Assembly: GCA_001515955.1 (NCBI GenBank)
Contig: LOES01000164.1
Span: 1-64,000 of the forward strand
Origin: Clostridia bacterium BRH_c25
Lineage (GTDB): Bacteria > Bacillota_A > Clostridia > Lutisporales > Lutisporaceae
Length of the DNA: 64,000 nucleotides
Direction: 5' to 3'
This document shows positions 44,061-53,744 of the stretch, piece by piece. The number at the start of each line of letters is the position of its first letter. Position 1 is the stretch's first letter. The notes beneath the pieces were generated by a model. It was not told where the DNA came from, did not search any database, and worked only from the letters and a program-made list of their open reading frames with translations. A program made the translations under genes and the position numbers.

Positions 44061-45305
44061 TTATGAATTCATGAAGTTTTCAATATCATTAGTTGTTTTT
44101 AGAATGCCTTCTGATAAGTTAATCAATCCGTTCTTAGTGACAACTACATTATCTTCAATTCTAATACCCAATCCTTCCTCTGCTATATATAGCCCAGGCT
44201 CAACAGTATAAACACTGTTTTCCACTATTTCTTTTCTTGGCATTCTCAAATCATGTAAATCTAAACCTATTGAATGTCCGGAACCATGAAAATAATAATT
44301 ATTGACGTCTATGTCATCTTTTATCAGTTTTATGGATTTTAATGCTTTTGCATAGAAGCTTTTAATTGCTGCATTTACATTGTCTTCAGTTGAACCTATT
44401 TTCATTTCATCCATAGCGACCATTTGCGCTTCCAATACTATTTTATATAGCTCCTTTTGTCTATCTGTATACTTTCCGTTAACTGGGTATGTTCTTGTAA
44501 TATCCGACACATACCAGTTATTTGTGGCACCTAAATCCATAAGAACCATATCGCCATCCTTAGTCTGATAATTAGATTCGTTATAATGTAAAATTAATGC
44601 ATTACTACCTGCTGCTATAACAGATCTAAACCTTGGACGACTTTTCTTCATAGATAATTGATGAATATAATGGGATTTAATTTCATACTCGAATATACCT
44701 GGTCTTAATGTTTTCATAATGAAATTTAATGCATTATTTGTTAAATCTACAGCACTCTTTATTTCATTTATCTCTTCTTCTGTCTTAATATTTCTGAGTT
44801 TCGTCATAATACTTAGTGAATTAATTATATTGACAGCCGGATATTGTCTCCTGATCTTTTGGGCAAATGCTTTATTTAAGTTTTCAAATTCCCCCAATTC
44901 TGAATAATGTGAAAATATATATGCATTTTCCACAGTCATATCATAAAACATTTTCTTTGCAAAATCCTTTTCAAATGATTCCAAATACTGCACATTTGCT
45001 ATACCTGATTTATTCTTGGCTTCATCACTACGCAAAAATACTGCATTCCACTTTTCATATAGCTCATCTACTTGTGGTATGTATAGATATTCACCTGCAA
45101 CATTATCAATTTTTGATATAACTAATATCATATTCTCTCTATCAATACCTGTTAAATAGTAAAAATTCCTATCCACTGAAAATGGATAAATAAACTGGTC
45201 GCAAGTATCCCTTACAAAAGTACCAGAAAAAAATACTGCTATTGAATTATCTTTCATTTCCTTTGAAAAATTTGATCTGTTTCTTATATAAAATTCTTTG
45301 TTCAT
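44061..45305 (-). CDS. Xaa-Pro aminopeptidase (M24 family)
   Basis: Aminopeptidase P-like enzyme of 414 residues. The N-terminal creatinase-like domain has YLTGIDRENMILVI. In the C-terminal pita-bread domain all five metal ligands are visible: Asp in MDLGATN, Asp in SDITRTYP, His in GSGHSIGLDLHD, Glu in YTVEPGLYI and Glu in GIRIEDN. It removes an N-terminal residue before proline, so it processes peptides imported by the Opp system just upstream (13 bases). Start ATG 45305 has GAGGAG upstream. Confidence 0.93.
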   Translation of the reverse strand: MNKEFYIRNRSNFSKEMKDNSIAVFFSGTFVRDTCDQFIYPFSVDRNFYYLTGIDRENMILVISKIDNVAGEYLYIPQVDELYEKWNAVFLRSDEAKNKSGIANVQYLESFEKDFAKKMFYDMTVENAYIFSHYSELGEFENLNKAFAQKIRRQYPAVNIINSLSIMTKLRNIKTEEEINEIKSAVDLTNNALNFIMKTLRPGIFEYEIKSHYIHQLSMKKSRPRFRSVIAAGSNALILHYNESNYQTKDGDMVLMDLGATNNWYVSDITRTYPVNGKYTDRQKELYKIVLEAQMVAMDEMKIGSTEDNVNAAIKSFYAKALKSIKLIKDDIDVNNYYFHGSGHSIGLDLHDLRMPRKEIVENSVYTVEPGLYIAEEGLGIRIEDNVVVTKNGLINLSEGILKTTNDIENFMNS

Positions 45306-45318
45306 GATTTTCTCCTCT

Positions 45319-46272
45319 CTATTCATATAAAATGCATGCAGCTTGATGACCGTTTTCAATTTCTCTTAACTGTAAATTGGGAGATAAGCATGCATCTTGA
45401 GCCTTTGGACATCTTGCATAAAACCTGCATCCGGGTTTTGGATTGATAGGGCTTGTTACTTCTCCCTTTATTATTCTTTTTTTCTTTCTTTTGTTTATTA
45501 AGTTTGCAACCGGTATAGCATCAAGCAATGCCTGTGTATATGGATGCATCGGGTTTTTAAACAAATCTTCTGAATTTGCTTTTTCAACGCATTGACCAAG
45601 ATATAGTACTGCGATTTCATTGCTAATATGCTTTACTACACTTAAATCATGGGTAATAAACAAATATGTCAACCCAATCTCATCCTGCAAATCCATCATT
45701 AAATTCAAAATTTGAGCTTGTATAGAAACATCTAATGAGGAAACAGGTTCATCGCAAACAATGAATTTTGGATTAAGGGCTAATGCTCTTGCAATTCCCA
45801 CACGTTGCCTTCTTCCGCCATCAAGTTCGTGGGGATATGAGTTTATAAGTCTTTCGGCCAATCCTACCGTCTCCATTAATTCTTGAACTTTATCTTCTAT
45901 GCCATTTTTATTTGTTATAGTTCTACATACCTTTATAGGTTCTGCAATTATCTCGCTAATTGTCATTCTTGGGTTTAAAGATGCATATGGATCTTGAAAT
46001 ATCAGCTGCATATTTTTTCTCATATTCATCATTTGATTTTTGTTATACTTTGATATGTCATTTTCCTCAAATATTATTTCTCCAGCTGTTGGTTCAATTA
46101 ATCTTAATATAACCCTGCCAAGTGTTGATTTTCCGCAGCCAGATTCACCCACTATTCCAAGGGTTTTACCCTTATTAATTGTTAAGCTTACCCCATCTAC
46201 CGCATGAAGATCTCCTTTTGGAGTTTTGAAATATTTTTTTAAATTCTTAGTTTGAATTAAAGGTGTATCCAT
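45319..46272 (-). CDS. oppF: Oligopeptide ABC transporter ATPase OppF
   Basis: ATPase of 317 residues. Walker A is GESGCGKST, Walker B is FIVCDEPVSSLD, and the H-loop is FITHD. The signature motif reads LDGGRRQRVGIARAL, where LSGG is more usual; LDGG is also present in the second OppF of this window. The Cys-containing C-terminal segment (CRFYARCPKAQDAC...) ending the OppF family is present and may hold an Fe-S cluster. Confidence 0.94.
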   Translation of the reverse strand: MDTPLIQTKNLKKYFKTPKGDLHAVDGVSLTINKGKTLGIVGESGCGKSTLGRVILRLIEPTAGEIIFEENDISKYNKNQMMNMRKNMQLIFQDPYASLNPRMTISEIIAEPIKVCRTITNKNGIEDKVQELMETVGLAERLINSYPHELDGGRRQRVGIARALALNPKFIVCDEPVSSLDVSIQAQILNLMMDLQDEIGLTYLFITHDLSVVKHISNEIAVLYLGQCVEKANSEDLFKNPMHPYTQALLDAIPVANLINKRKKKRIIKGEVTSPINPKPGCRFYARCPKAQDACLSPNLQLREIENGHQAACILYE

Positions 46273-46310
46273 TTAATCCTTCCTCTCTAACACAAAGTAA
46301 CAATATGTTA

Positions 46311-47276
46311 CTAATCATATAAATGGCACTTAATCATATGACTTCCCATTACTTTTTCTTTTGGCTTTTCAGTTTTACACATTTCCATACATTTAGGGCA
46401 TCGAGTATGAAAAACACATCCTGCAGGCAAATCTGTCGGATCTGGCATCAAGCCATCTATTGGATTTAACCGCTTAGTCACCTTTGTTAAATCTGGAATT
46501 GACCCAAACAACCCTACAGTATATGGGTGATGATTTTGTGATTCAAATATATTCTCATCAGTGCCAAGTTCAATTATTTCTCCGGCATACATTATAGCCA
46601 CCCTATCGCAGGTTTCTGCGACAACACCTAAATCATGTGTTATTAGCAGCATTGATGTATTTAATTTTTCTTTTAGATCTGACATCATTTCTAATACCTG
46701 CGCTTGTATTGTAACATCTAACGCTGTTGTCGGTTCGTCTGCCAACAGCAATTTAGGTTCACAGGCTAAAGCAATCGCTATAACTACACGCTGTTTCATT
46801 CCACCTGAAAATTGATGTGGATATTCACTCTTCCTTTCCGGCGGCAATCCTACAAGCTCTAAAATCTCATCTACTTTTTTTGATATCTGTTCTTTGTTCA
46901 TATCTTTTCTGTGCAATTCCAGCACCTCGGCAATTTGGTCCCCTATAGTAAGTATTGGATTTAAACTTGTCATAGGATCCTGAAATATCATTGAAATGCT
47001 GTTTCCTCTTAATAACCGCATATCTGCTTCTGTTGTATTTGTTATATCAATATCCTCCAGCATAATGCTTCCACTTTCAATAATACCAACCTTTTCCGGA
47101 AGTAACTTCATTATACTCAGTGCTGTGGTCGATTTGCCCGCCCCTGTTTCTCCAACTAACCCTAATGTTTCACCTTTATTTATAACTAGATTCAGACCAT
47201 TAATCGCATGTACTGTTTCTTCATCAGTTTCATAATCCACAAATAAATTATTAATTACTAATAATTTTTCACTCAT
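46311..47276 (-). CDS. oppD: Oligopeptide ABC transporter ATPase OppD
   Basis: ATPase of 321 residues with Walker A GETGAGKST, signature FSGGMKQRVVIAIAL, Walker B LLLADEPTTALD and LLITHDLGVVAE. The C-terminal Cys motif (CVFHTRCPKCMEMC) is present. It energises the OppBC channel with OppF, 38 bases away. Confidence 0.95.
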   Translation of the reverse strand: MSEKLLVINNLFVDYETDEETVHAINGLNLVINKGETLGLVGETGAGKSTTALSIMKLLPEKVGIIESGSIMLEDIDITNTTEADMRLLRGNSISMIFQDPMTSLNPILTIGDQIAEVLELHRKDMNKEQISKKVDEILELVGLPPERKSEYPHQFSGGMKQRVVIAIALACEPKLLLADEPTTALDVTIQAQVLEMMSDLKEKLNTSMLLITHDLGVVAETCDRVAIMYAGEIIELGTDENIFESQNHHPYTVGLFGSIPDLTKVTKRLNPIDGLMPDPTDLPAGCVFHTRCPKCMEMCKTEKPKEKVMGSHMIKCHLYD

Positions 47277-47303
47277 GATTTCACTCCTATAAAGTATTCC
47301 ACT

Positions 47304-48191
47304 TTAATTTTTTAATCTTGGGTCCAGAGCATCCCTTAACCCATCTCCAATCAAGTTCAAGGACATAACCGCCATCATAATTGCTATTCCCGGTATAATT
47401 ACCAAATGAGGGTAATATCTCATCTGGCTTTTACCATCCGAAAGCATTGAACCCCATTCCGGCGTTGGAGCTTGTATTCCAAGACCTATAAAACTTAAAG
47501 ATGAAATTGTTAATATTGTGGAAGCCATAGTTAAAGTTGCTTGTACTATTATTGGACCTATGGCATTAGGTAAAATGTGTTTGATAATTATTCTGCTGTC
47601 CTTAGTTCCGCAAGCTTTAGCCGCTTCAATAAACTCCTGGTCTTTGATGGTAAGAATGGAAGATCTTACTATTCTTGCGAACCTCGGAACTTGAGATATA
47701 CTCATAGCTAACAACAAGTTAAATAAACCTGCTCCTAATGCAGCTACAATCGAAATTGCCAAAAGTATTGATGGTATAGCTAAAAAGATATCCATAATTC
47801 TCATCAATACATTATCTACTTTACCTCCGTAATAGCCTGCCGTTGCACCAATTATTGCACCCCCTGCAAGTGACAAGGTTATAGTTATTAAACCAACAAA
47901 TAATGAAATTCTTGCTCCAAAAACAATCCTGGCATAAATATCACGCCCATATGCGTCTGTACCAAATATATGATCTTTATTTGGTGCTAATAGCCTTTCC
48001 TTCATAACTTGCTTTACTGCATCTACCTCATAGTCAACAATAAAATTTGCGAATATAGCAATCAAAATCATTATTATTAGCATTACAAGCCCAAACATTG
48101 CTAATTTATTTTTCTTATATCTGAACATAATTGATTTTATTTGACTTCTTTTTTTATATTTCCTTTTAATGCCTGATTTTTGTTTTATCAT
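47304..48191 (-). CDS. oppC: Oligopeptide ABC transporter permease OppC
   Basis: Permease of 295 residues with the OppC layout: a basic N-terminus, TM1, then HIFGTDAYGRDIYARIVFGARISL, followed by the EAA-type loop EAAKACGTKDSRIIIKHILPN and the end NLIGDGLRDALDPRLKN. It lies 11 bases after oppB. Confidence 0.95.
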   Translation of the reverse strand: MIKQKSGIKRKYKKRSQIKSIMFRYKKNKLAMFGLVMLIIMILIAIFANFIVDYEVDAVKQVMKERLLAPNKDHIFGTDAYGRDIYARIVFGARISLFVGLITITLSLAGGAIIGATAGYYGGKVDNVLMRIMDIFLAIPSILLAISIVAALGAGLFNLLLAMSISQVPRFARIVRSSILTIKDQEFIEAAKACGTKDSRIIIKHILPNAIGPIIVQATLTMASTILTISSLSFIGLGIQAPTPEWGSMLSDGKSQMRYYPHLVIIPGIAIMMAVMSLNLIGDGLRDALDPRLKN

Positions 48192-48202
48192 ATTTTCACC
48201 TA

Positions 48203-49135
48203 CTAACTCTTTGAGTATTGTGACTTAATTCTTGGATCAATAAATGAATATAACAAATCAACTAGTAAATTTACTAAGCTTACAGCAACCGCAACAAATA
48301 ATACAGATGCCATTACCATTGGCGTGTCTTTCATTCTGACTGAAGTAATCATTAATGTTCCTAAGCCCGGCATTGCAAAAACTGTTTCTATAATCATTGC
48401 TCCACCAAGCTGAAAGCCAAAATTAATTCCAATTATTGTGATTACAGGTAATAAGGCATTCCTTAAAGCGTGTTTGAATATTAATCTTCGTTCCCCCGCA
48501 CCTTTAGCTTTGGCCGTTCTTATATAATCTTGTCTTATTACTTCAAGCATGGTTGAACGAGTCATTCTTATTAAAGTAGCCATAGTCCCTGCTGCTAATG
48601 TAATTGAAGGCAATACAAAATTTTTCCATGTTTCTACTCCCGTTGAAGGAAGCAAATTTAACTTTAAAGAAAACAATAATATTAGCATAAGCCCTAACCA
48701 GAAAGCTGGTATTGAAGCTAAGACAAGTGCTGCCCCTAAGCTCATAGTATCAAGTATCGAATATTGCTTAACAGCTGATATTATCCCAATAGGAACACCT
48801 ATAAGCACAGATAATGTAATTCCCCAAAAAGCCAGTACCAATGTGTTTGGAAATCTAGCAAACACCTCATCATAAACTGGAATCCTATTTCTATATGAAA
48901 GACCAAAATCTCCTCTTACTACATCTTTCATATAATCCACATATCTGATTAGAAAATTATCATTAAGTCCCATTTCTTCTCTTAGTAATTCAACATCAGT
49001 CTGAGAAGCACTTTCTCCTAGTATCAACCTTGCAGGGTCACCCGGAGTTAATGCCATGATAGAGAATATTATGAATGAAATACCTATTATCACTGGTATT
49101 ATCATCAAAAGTCTTTTAAATATAAATCTTAACAT
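48203..49135 (-). CDS. oppB: Oligopeptide ABC transporter permease OppB
   Basis: Permease of about 310 residues starting MLRFIFKRLLMIIPVIIG at ATG 49135, just after AGGAGG; a longer reading to 49159 is less likely. Family motifs are LTPGDPARLILG, the EAA loop RTAKAKGAGERRLIFKHALRNALLPVIT, and the end DLLYSFIDPRIK. Six TM segments. Confidence 0.94.
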   Translation of the reverse strand: MLRFIFKRLLMIIPVIIGISFIIFSIMALTPGDPARLILGESASQTDVELLREEMGLNDNFLIRYVDYMKDVVRGDFGLSYRNRIPVYDEVFARFPNTLVLAFWGITLSVLIGVPIGIISAVKQYSILDTMSLGAALVLASIPAFWLGLMLILLFSLKLNLLPSTGVETWKNFVLPSITLAAGTMATLIRMTRSTMLEVIRQDYIRTAKAKGAGERRLIFKHALRNALLPVITIIGINFGFQLGGAMIIETVFAMPGLGTLMITSVRMKDTPMVMASVLFVAVAVSLVNLLVDLLYSFIDPRIKSQYSKS

Positions 49136-49197
49136 TTGGCCTCCTATATAAATGTTCAAGCAGATATAAATCTGCTTGAACTAATACTACCTGTTAA

Positions 49198-50757
49198 TTA
49201 TTTCCATGAATAATCGTAAACATAGACTCTTTGAACAGGATGAGCCTGTACTCCTTTTAGGTCTTTATTAGCTGCTATTCCATTCATACTGCTATATAAT
49301 GGAATCAAGACTGATTCATCTCTAAGAATTTCGCTAACCCTTAAGTAAGCTGCTTTTCTTTCATCTACTGATTGCGAAGTCCTGGCTAAATCCAATTCTT
49401 TATTCAATTCAGGAATATTGCATCTAACCATGTTATTGCCACCGCCTACAAAATCTCCATGATAACGATTGTAAGTTATTTGATCTGCATCAGGAACAAG
49501 AGCAGAGTAACTGCCAACTGTAATTTCATATTTATTGTCAGTATATACATCCTGCAGCCATGCGCCTCTTTCCATTTGTTCAATCTCAGCAACTATCCCT
49601 ATTTGTCTTAATTGATCTTGCAGCACTTCTGTTGGTTTAAGATATAATGTAGGAACTTTTATTGTTAAGCCATTGGGATATCCTGCTTCAGCCAGCAATG
49701 CCTTAGCCTTTTCTATATCAAATTGATTACCTTTAAAGTTTTCTGGAGATCCAAAAGTATTTGTTGGTATTGCAGATTCAAGAGGTGCACCATTACCCTC
49801 TAAAGCACCCATTACTAAAGACTCTCTATCTACAGCGTAGCTTATTGCTTCTCTCAATAATTTATTTGAAAATAAGCCAGTTTCATTATTAAACGATACA
49901 AAATAAAAACTATTCGATTCTGTTTCATAGTATGTTAATTTTTCATTTGCTATAAGATTCTTACGATCAGCTTCATCCGGACTTAGAAGTACATCTACCT
50001 CTCCGTTTTCCAATGCAACGGCTGCAGAAGTTTTATCACTAATTATTTTAAAGGTTAAATTTTTAATACTTGCTTCGCCTCTATAGTAATCTTTGAAGCT
50101 TTCAAATACGATTTTTTCACCATTATTCCATTCCTTAAACTTAAAAGGACCTGTTCCAACTGGATTTCTTGCAAAACCTTCTTCATTTGCCTCAACAGCT
50201 TTTTGGGGAACAATTCCCACATTTGTTGTCGCAATACAATCTAAAATTGGTCCATAAGAATATTTTAATACTAATTTTACAGTTGAATCATCAATTTTTT
50301 CAGCCTTATCCATTGAACCTGTAATTCTCTTTGTAAACGTTGAGGTAATAGCTCTATTTAATGAATAAACCACATCATCTGCCGTCATGAGGTCTCCATT
50401 ATGAAATTTAACATCATTTCTTAATGTAAAAACTATTTCTTTACCGTCTTCAGAAATTGTCCATTTTTCAGCTAATCCAGGTACTAAAGAGCCATCAGCA
50501 TTCTCTCTAACCAATGTATCAAATATCTGAGAATGAACTGCAAATGTTAATAAATCATTGCCCTTCTGTGGATCTAATGTAGAAGGTTCAGCATTAATAC
50601 TAAAATTCACACTGTCTTTTACAGCAGTTTCAGCAGTTTGATCGCTATTTGCACCTGACTCATTAGAAGCCGCAGGCGCATTGTTACCGCCTCCACTGCA
50701 ACCAGTTAAAATCATAGTAAAAATTAAGAAATAGCAAAAAATACCTTTTAGTCTCAT
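49198..50757 (-). CDS. oppA: Peptide ABC transporter substrate-binding lipoprotein OppA/DppA type
   Basis: SBP_bac_5 binding protein of about 519 residues. The lipobox LTGC follows a hydrophobic signal. Family motifs include LAEKWTISEDGKEIVFTLRNDVKFHNGDLMTADDVVYSL and NPVGTGPFKFKEWNNGEKIVF. Start ATG 50757 has GGAGGAG upstream; a longer frame to 50871 lacks support. First gene of the operon, about 100 bases behind a sigma-54 promoter. Confidence 0.94.
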   Translation of the reverse strand: MRLKGIFCYFLIFTMILTGCSGGGNNAPAASNESGANSDQTAETAVKDSVNFSINAEPSTLDPQKGNDLLTFAVHSQIFDTLVRENADGSLVPGLAEKWTISEDGKEIVFTLRNDVKFHNGDLMTADDVVYSLNRAITSTFTKRITGSMDKAEKIDDSTVKLVLKYSYGPILDCIATTNVGIVPQKAVEANEEGFARNPVGTGPFKFKEWNNGEKIVFESFKDYYRGEASIKNLTFKIISDKTSAAVALENGEVDVLLSPDEADRKNLIANEKLTYYETESNSFYFVSFNNETGLFSNKLLREAISYAVDRESLVMGALEGNGAPLESAIPTNTFGSPENFKGNQFDIEKAKALLAEAGYPNGLTIKVPTLYLKPTEVLQDQLRQIGIVAEIEQMERGAWLQDVYTDNKYEITVGSYSALVPDADQITYNRYHGDFVGGGNNMVRCNIPELNKELDLARTSQSVDERKAAYLRVSEILRDESVLIPLYSSMNGIAANKDLKGVQAHPVQRVYVYDYSWK

Positions 50758-50854
50758 TTTATTCTCCTCCATTTGCATATAAATTTTTTGATTAATAAAA
50801 CTTTTCTTGCATGATAAAATGCAAATATTCTTACTAATCTTAAAATATACTAAT

Positions 50855-50870
50855 TGCAATAAACATTCCA
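50855..50870 (-). promoter_or_regulatory. Sigma-54 promoter of the first Opp operon
   Basis: TGGAATGTTTATTGCA on the minus strand keeps GG and GC 12 bases apart and has a perfect TTGCA; one base of TGGCA differs. It lies about 100 bases before oppA. Confidence 0.72.
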
Positions 50871-50967
50871 AATTTAGATTTTTTTCAGAATTATTTTTAA
50901 CTGTTGCATTTCAGGTCTTTATAATATATTTAATTTTTGTTTTCATTTATTTTTGCTTTTAATATAA

Positions 50968-51018
50968 GAATAGAAGCGGTAAAAATTACCCCTATGGTAT
51001 TTTTTACCGCTTCTATTC
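50968..51018. terminator. 51-bp near-perfect palindrome (terminator or enhancer site)
   Basis: Two 23-bp arms starting GAATAGAAGCGGTAAAAA pair with one mismatch around the loop CCTAT. It lies about 145 bases past the carboxypeptidase stop and about 98 bases upstream of the oppA -24 box. It could end the carboxypeptidase transcript or be the enhancer of the NtrC-type regulator. Confidence 0.5.
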
Positions 51019-51162
51019 CTTCTATATTTATAAATTATATTCTAAATTTTTATCCTTTGACCCTGCCTCAGTAAAGAAAACAGCAAGAATTCCTAAATAT
51101 TATCAATTTTCTCAGCTTTGCTATGCCGCTCTGCTTATTGAAAATGAATCTATTAATCAAAA

Positions 51163-52401
51163 TCAATGCCTGATTAATCTCCACAAGAATCCCGGAGGGT
51201 CAATTTGTACTGTGTTGCGCATTGAAACAGTTTTGGACATTTCTCCCATTTGGATTGTCAGAGTTGCAACATCCGAGCCTGGAGCAGCAGGTAATTTTAT
51301 TGCCAGGGGAGTAATGGAATAATTTATCTTCATGCCCGGGTAGCCAAAGATCCGGATCGGCTCACTTACTTCTAAATCACTTTCCGTATGCCAGGGAGTA
51401 GTAATTTTACCAAAACCGTTTTCTGGCGGCGTCAGTGTAAATGTTTTGAACTGCGGCCGAACCTGGTCCAAAATCTGAGCGTTTGCCTCAAGGGCACTTT
51501 TCAGATTTTGATTGGCCCTCCTGCTGCCTAAAACGGCGGCTATGATATATTGCTTATCACTTCCATCTGCTACCGGTGCGGCTGATACAAAGTTTCCACC
51601 GGCTATAACGCCGGAACCGGTTTTAATTCCTACTATACCATGTTTGCCTAACATGGAATTTACATTATACACCTTTCCGGCAACAGGGATAACTGCTTGC
51701 GGCATGGCGACAATTTCCCGGAAAACCGGATCCTTCATGGCTGCCTGTGCAATTTTAATTTGATCGACAGCATTGCTCACTGTTGCCTCATTTGCTCCGC
51801 TGGCATCTGCATAGTGTGTATTGGTCATCCCCAGAGCTTTAGCTGTTTCATTCATCTTGTCAACAAATGCTTCATTTGTTCCCGCAACCCAGCGCCCTAA
51901 TGTATCGGCTATATTGTTCCCGGAGGGCAGCATCAATCCTTGTAGAAGCTGTCTCTCAGTAAGACGCTCCCCTAAAGTAACCGGTAAATAGGAATGATTA
52001 TTTTTCAAAGCATACTTGTAACCGGCGACATCCTCAGCAGTCATTGTCAAGGTCGGTCCTTCTTCGCCTGGCTGCAATGGATGAGCTTGTAGAAGTAAAT
52101 AAGCGGTCATTATTTTGGCTACGCTGGCTATCGGAATCGGAGTCTGGTCCGAAGAAGCGGCTAACACTCCTAAATTATCCGTCCCAACGGCGGATTGACC
52201 TTGATCAGGAAAGGTAAGTGAAAACTCACCAGGTAAAACAATATTCTGTGCTGTTGTTGTGGTACTTACTGCCGGAATTGGACTATTAAACCGAAAAGCA
52301 CCCATTATACTCAATCCAACAATTGCCAGAACAATAAGCGAGACAATAACCCCTTTGGGGGCAATGGTATTAGTTCTTGATGGCTTTGAAGTATCAGACA
52401 T
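51163..52401 (-). CDS. Serine-type D-Ala-D-Ala carboxypeptidase (S11, PBP5-like)
   Basis: Low-molecular-weight penicillin-binding protein of about 412 residues. A single N-terminal TM (about 17-38) anchors it outside. The active-site triad of motifs is intact: SVAK (S-x-x-K), SGN in MLPSGNNIAD, and KTG in GIKTGSG. A C-terminal beta-rich domain follows. It trims the terminal D-Ala of peptidoglycan. Its codons look more G+C-rich than its neighbours (an impression, not a count), which may indicate recent acquisition. Start ATG 52401 has TGGAGG upstream. Confidence 0.9.
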   Translation of the reverse strand: MSDTSKPSRTNTIAPKGVIVSLIVLAIVGLSIMGAFRFNSPIPAVSTTTTAQNIVLPGEFSLTFPDQGQSAVGTDNLGVLAASSDQTPIPIASVAKIMTAYLLLQAHPLQPGEEGPTLTMTAEDVAGYKYALKNNHSYLPVTLGERLTERQLLQGLMLPSGNNIADTLGRWVAGTNEAFVDKMNETAKALGMTNTHYADASGANEATVSNAVDQIKIAQAAMKDPVFREIVAMPQAVIPVAGKVYNVNSMLGKHGIVGIKTGSGVIAGGNFVSAAPVADGSDKQYIIAAVLGSRRANQNLKSALEANAQILDQVRPQFKTFTLTPPENGFGKITTPWHTESDLEVSEPIRIFGYPGMKINYSITPLAIKLPAAPGSDVATLTIQMGEMSKTVSMRNTVQIDPPGFLWRLIRH

Positions 52402-52694
52402 AATAACCTCCAATAATTTTTGTTAAACCTAAATATCCAATTTTGCTGCAGCGAGACAGACATTTTATAATATATGTCATAACTCCAACTCTTCTAAGTA
52501 GATAATCCCCCCTGTCACTGAAATTTTCATTCTTAATTTTCCAGCTGCCTTTGAAAGTGAACCACCGGATTGTCCACCAACTCTCAAGCATGCTCTATCA
52601 TATTTTCTTTTTTTACTGTGCGTTTTCCTGCTTGTTTGGCCTGGTTTCTATTGGAAATCCTATTCATAGCATGCAAAAACATTAAACTTTATCC

Positions 52695-53351
52695 TTAATG
52701 CCTATCAATATAGTCTTGTAATTGTTTGTGCCACTGCACGGTATCGTATATCTGTGGCTCGGTTGTTTCGCCCATTAGAAGGTCTATCAAATGTCTTGGT
52801 GCTTTGCCACCAATGTACATTGATTTGATACAAGAAACACAGTATACGCAAACCTCATTGCAAGGCATCGAATCTGCTCGTTTCTTCATTTGTTGGTAAA
52901 CCTGTTCAATCGGAAGCTTCGGATAAAAATCATCTCCGCAACATATCGAACGTGTACCGCAGAACTCTGTTTCCACAACATCAATGTTCATTTTACCCAG
53001 CAAATTGCGTACAGCCTGATGTACTTGTGGCTTTTCACGCACAGGACAGGCATCATGTACCGACACCTTCAAGCCTTTATAGTCAGGATATGGAAATGTA
53101 CCCAAATCATCAAGTACTTCCCATACAGAAATTGTTGATATTCCCTCATATAAGCTTCGAAAACGCCTGTCACAACCGGCACATACATTGATAATCAATG
53201 AGCCTTCCTCAAGCTGTGGATTATGGTGACAGCATATTTTGTGCAATTGGATCTCCCCGTAGTTTTCATTCAAAAACTTAAAAATTTTATTTTCCATTTC
53301 AGGCTTATATATACTTAAAGCGCAGCCCGGATTAAAATATGTCTTTGTCAT
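52695..53351 (-). CDS. CCG-domain (HdrB-like) Cys-rich protein
   Basis: A 218-residue protein with Cys-rich CCG-type motifs: FNPGCALSIYKP near the N-terminus, ICCHHNPQLEEG, VCAGCDRR, VSVHDACPVREKPQVHQAVRNLL, and FCGTRSICCGDDF. These resemble the CCG domain of heterodisulfide reductase HdrB and related enzymes, which bind non-cubane or ordinary Fe-S clusters. The C-terminal half has CNEVCVYCVSCIKSM with additional Cys. It probably takes part in thiol-disulfide or electron transfer; the partner is not visible here. It stands alone, 42 bases before the Ogt gene's coding region ends. Confidence 0.75.
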   Translation of the reverse strand: MTKTYFNPGCALSIYKPEMENKIFKFLNENYGEIQLHKICCHHNPQLEEGSLIINVCAGCDRRFRSLYEGISTISVWEVLDDLGTFPYPDYKGLKVSVHDACPVREKPQVHQAVRNLLGKMNIDVVETEFCGTRSICCGDDFYPKLPIEQVYQQMKKRADSMPCNEVCVYCVSCIKSMYIGGKAPRHLIDLLMGETTEPQIYDTVQWHKQLQDYIDRH

Positions 53352-53393
53352 AAGCTATTTTCTCCTATCTAAACCCATTCTGTATTACACAGT

Positions 53394-53744
53394 TTATTCC
53401 TCCGTGAATTTGTTATTCTGTTCAAGCTGTAAAAGCTTTTCTTTTATATCAATTCCACCGGCATATCCTACAAGTGAACCGTTTGAACCTATGACACGAT
53501 GGCAGGGAATAAGCAAAAGGATGGAATTTTTATTGTTTGCCATCCCTACCGCACGACTTGCATTAGGCTTCCCAATCGCTTTTGCTATTTCCTTATAGGT
53601 CCGTGTTTCCCCATAGGGGATTTGGCAGAGTGCATCCCAAACATTCCTTTGAAACTGCGTACCTTGTGGAGCAAGCGGAATGTCGAAGCTCTTTCGCCTT
53701 CCTGAAAAATATTCTTTTAGCTCTGAAGCAGTCTTGTCTGTCAA
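53394..53744 (-). CDS. ogt: Methylated-DNA-protein-cysteine methyltransferase (short)
   Basis: DNA repair methyltransferase C-terminal domain of 116 residues. The catalytic PCHRV motif is intact (LLIPCHRVIGSNGSLVGYAGG), with the recognition helix SRAVGMANNKN and YGETRTYKEIAKAIG. Full-length Ogt is about 160-170 residues; here the N-terminal domain is shortened. TTG start at 53744 with AAGGAGG upstream is convincing, so the short form may be real rather than a broken gene. Confidence 0.85.
   Translation of the reverse strand: MTDKTASELKEYFSGRRKSFDIPLAPQGTQFQRNVWDALCQIPYGETRTYKEIAKAIGKPNASRAVGMANNKNSILLLIPCHRVIGSNGSLVGYAGGIDIKEKLLQLEQNNKFTEE

Noticed and set aside
50790..50840. Second sigma-54-like element near TGCATGATAAAATGCAAA upstream of oppA
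   Set aside because: It lacks the GG-N10-GC geometry on either strand.
52394..52591. Minus-strand open frame of 65 codons before the carboxypeptidase gene
   Set aside because: Trp/Arg/Ile-rich translation without domain features or a good start; the gap 52414-52694 otherwise shows nothing I can support.
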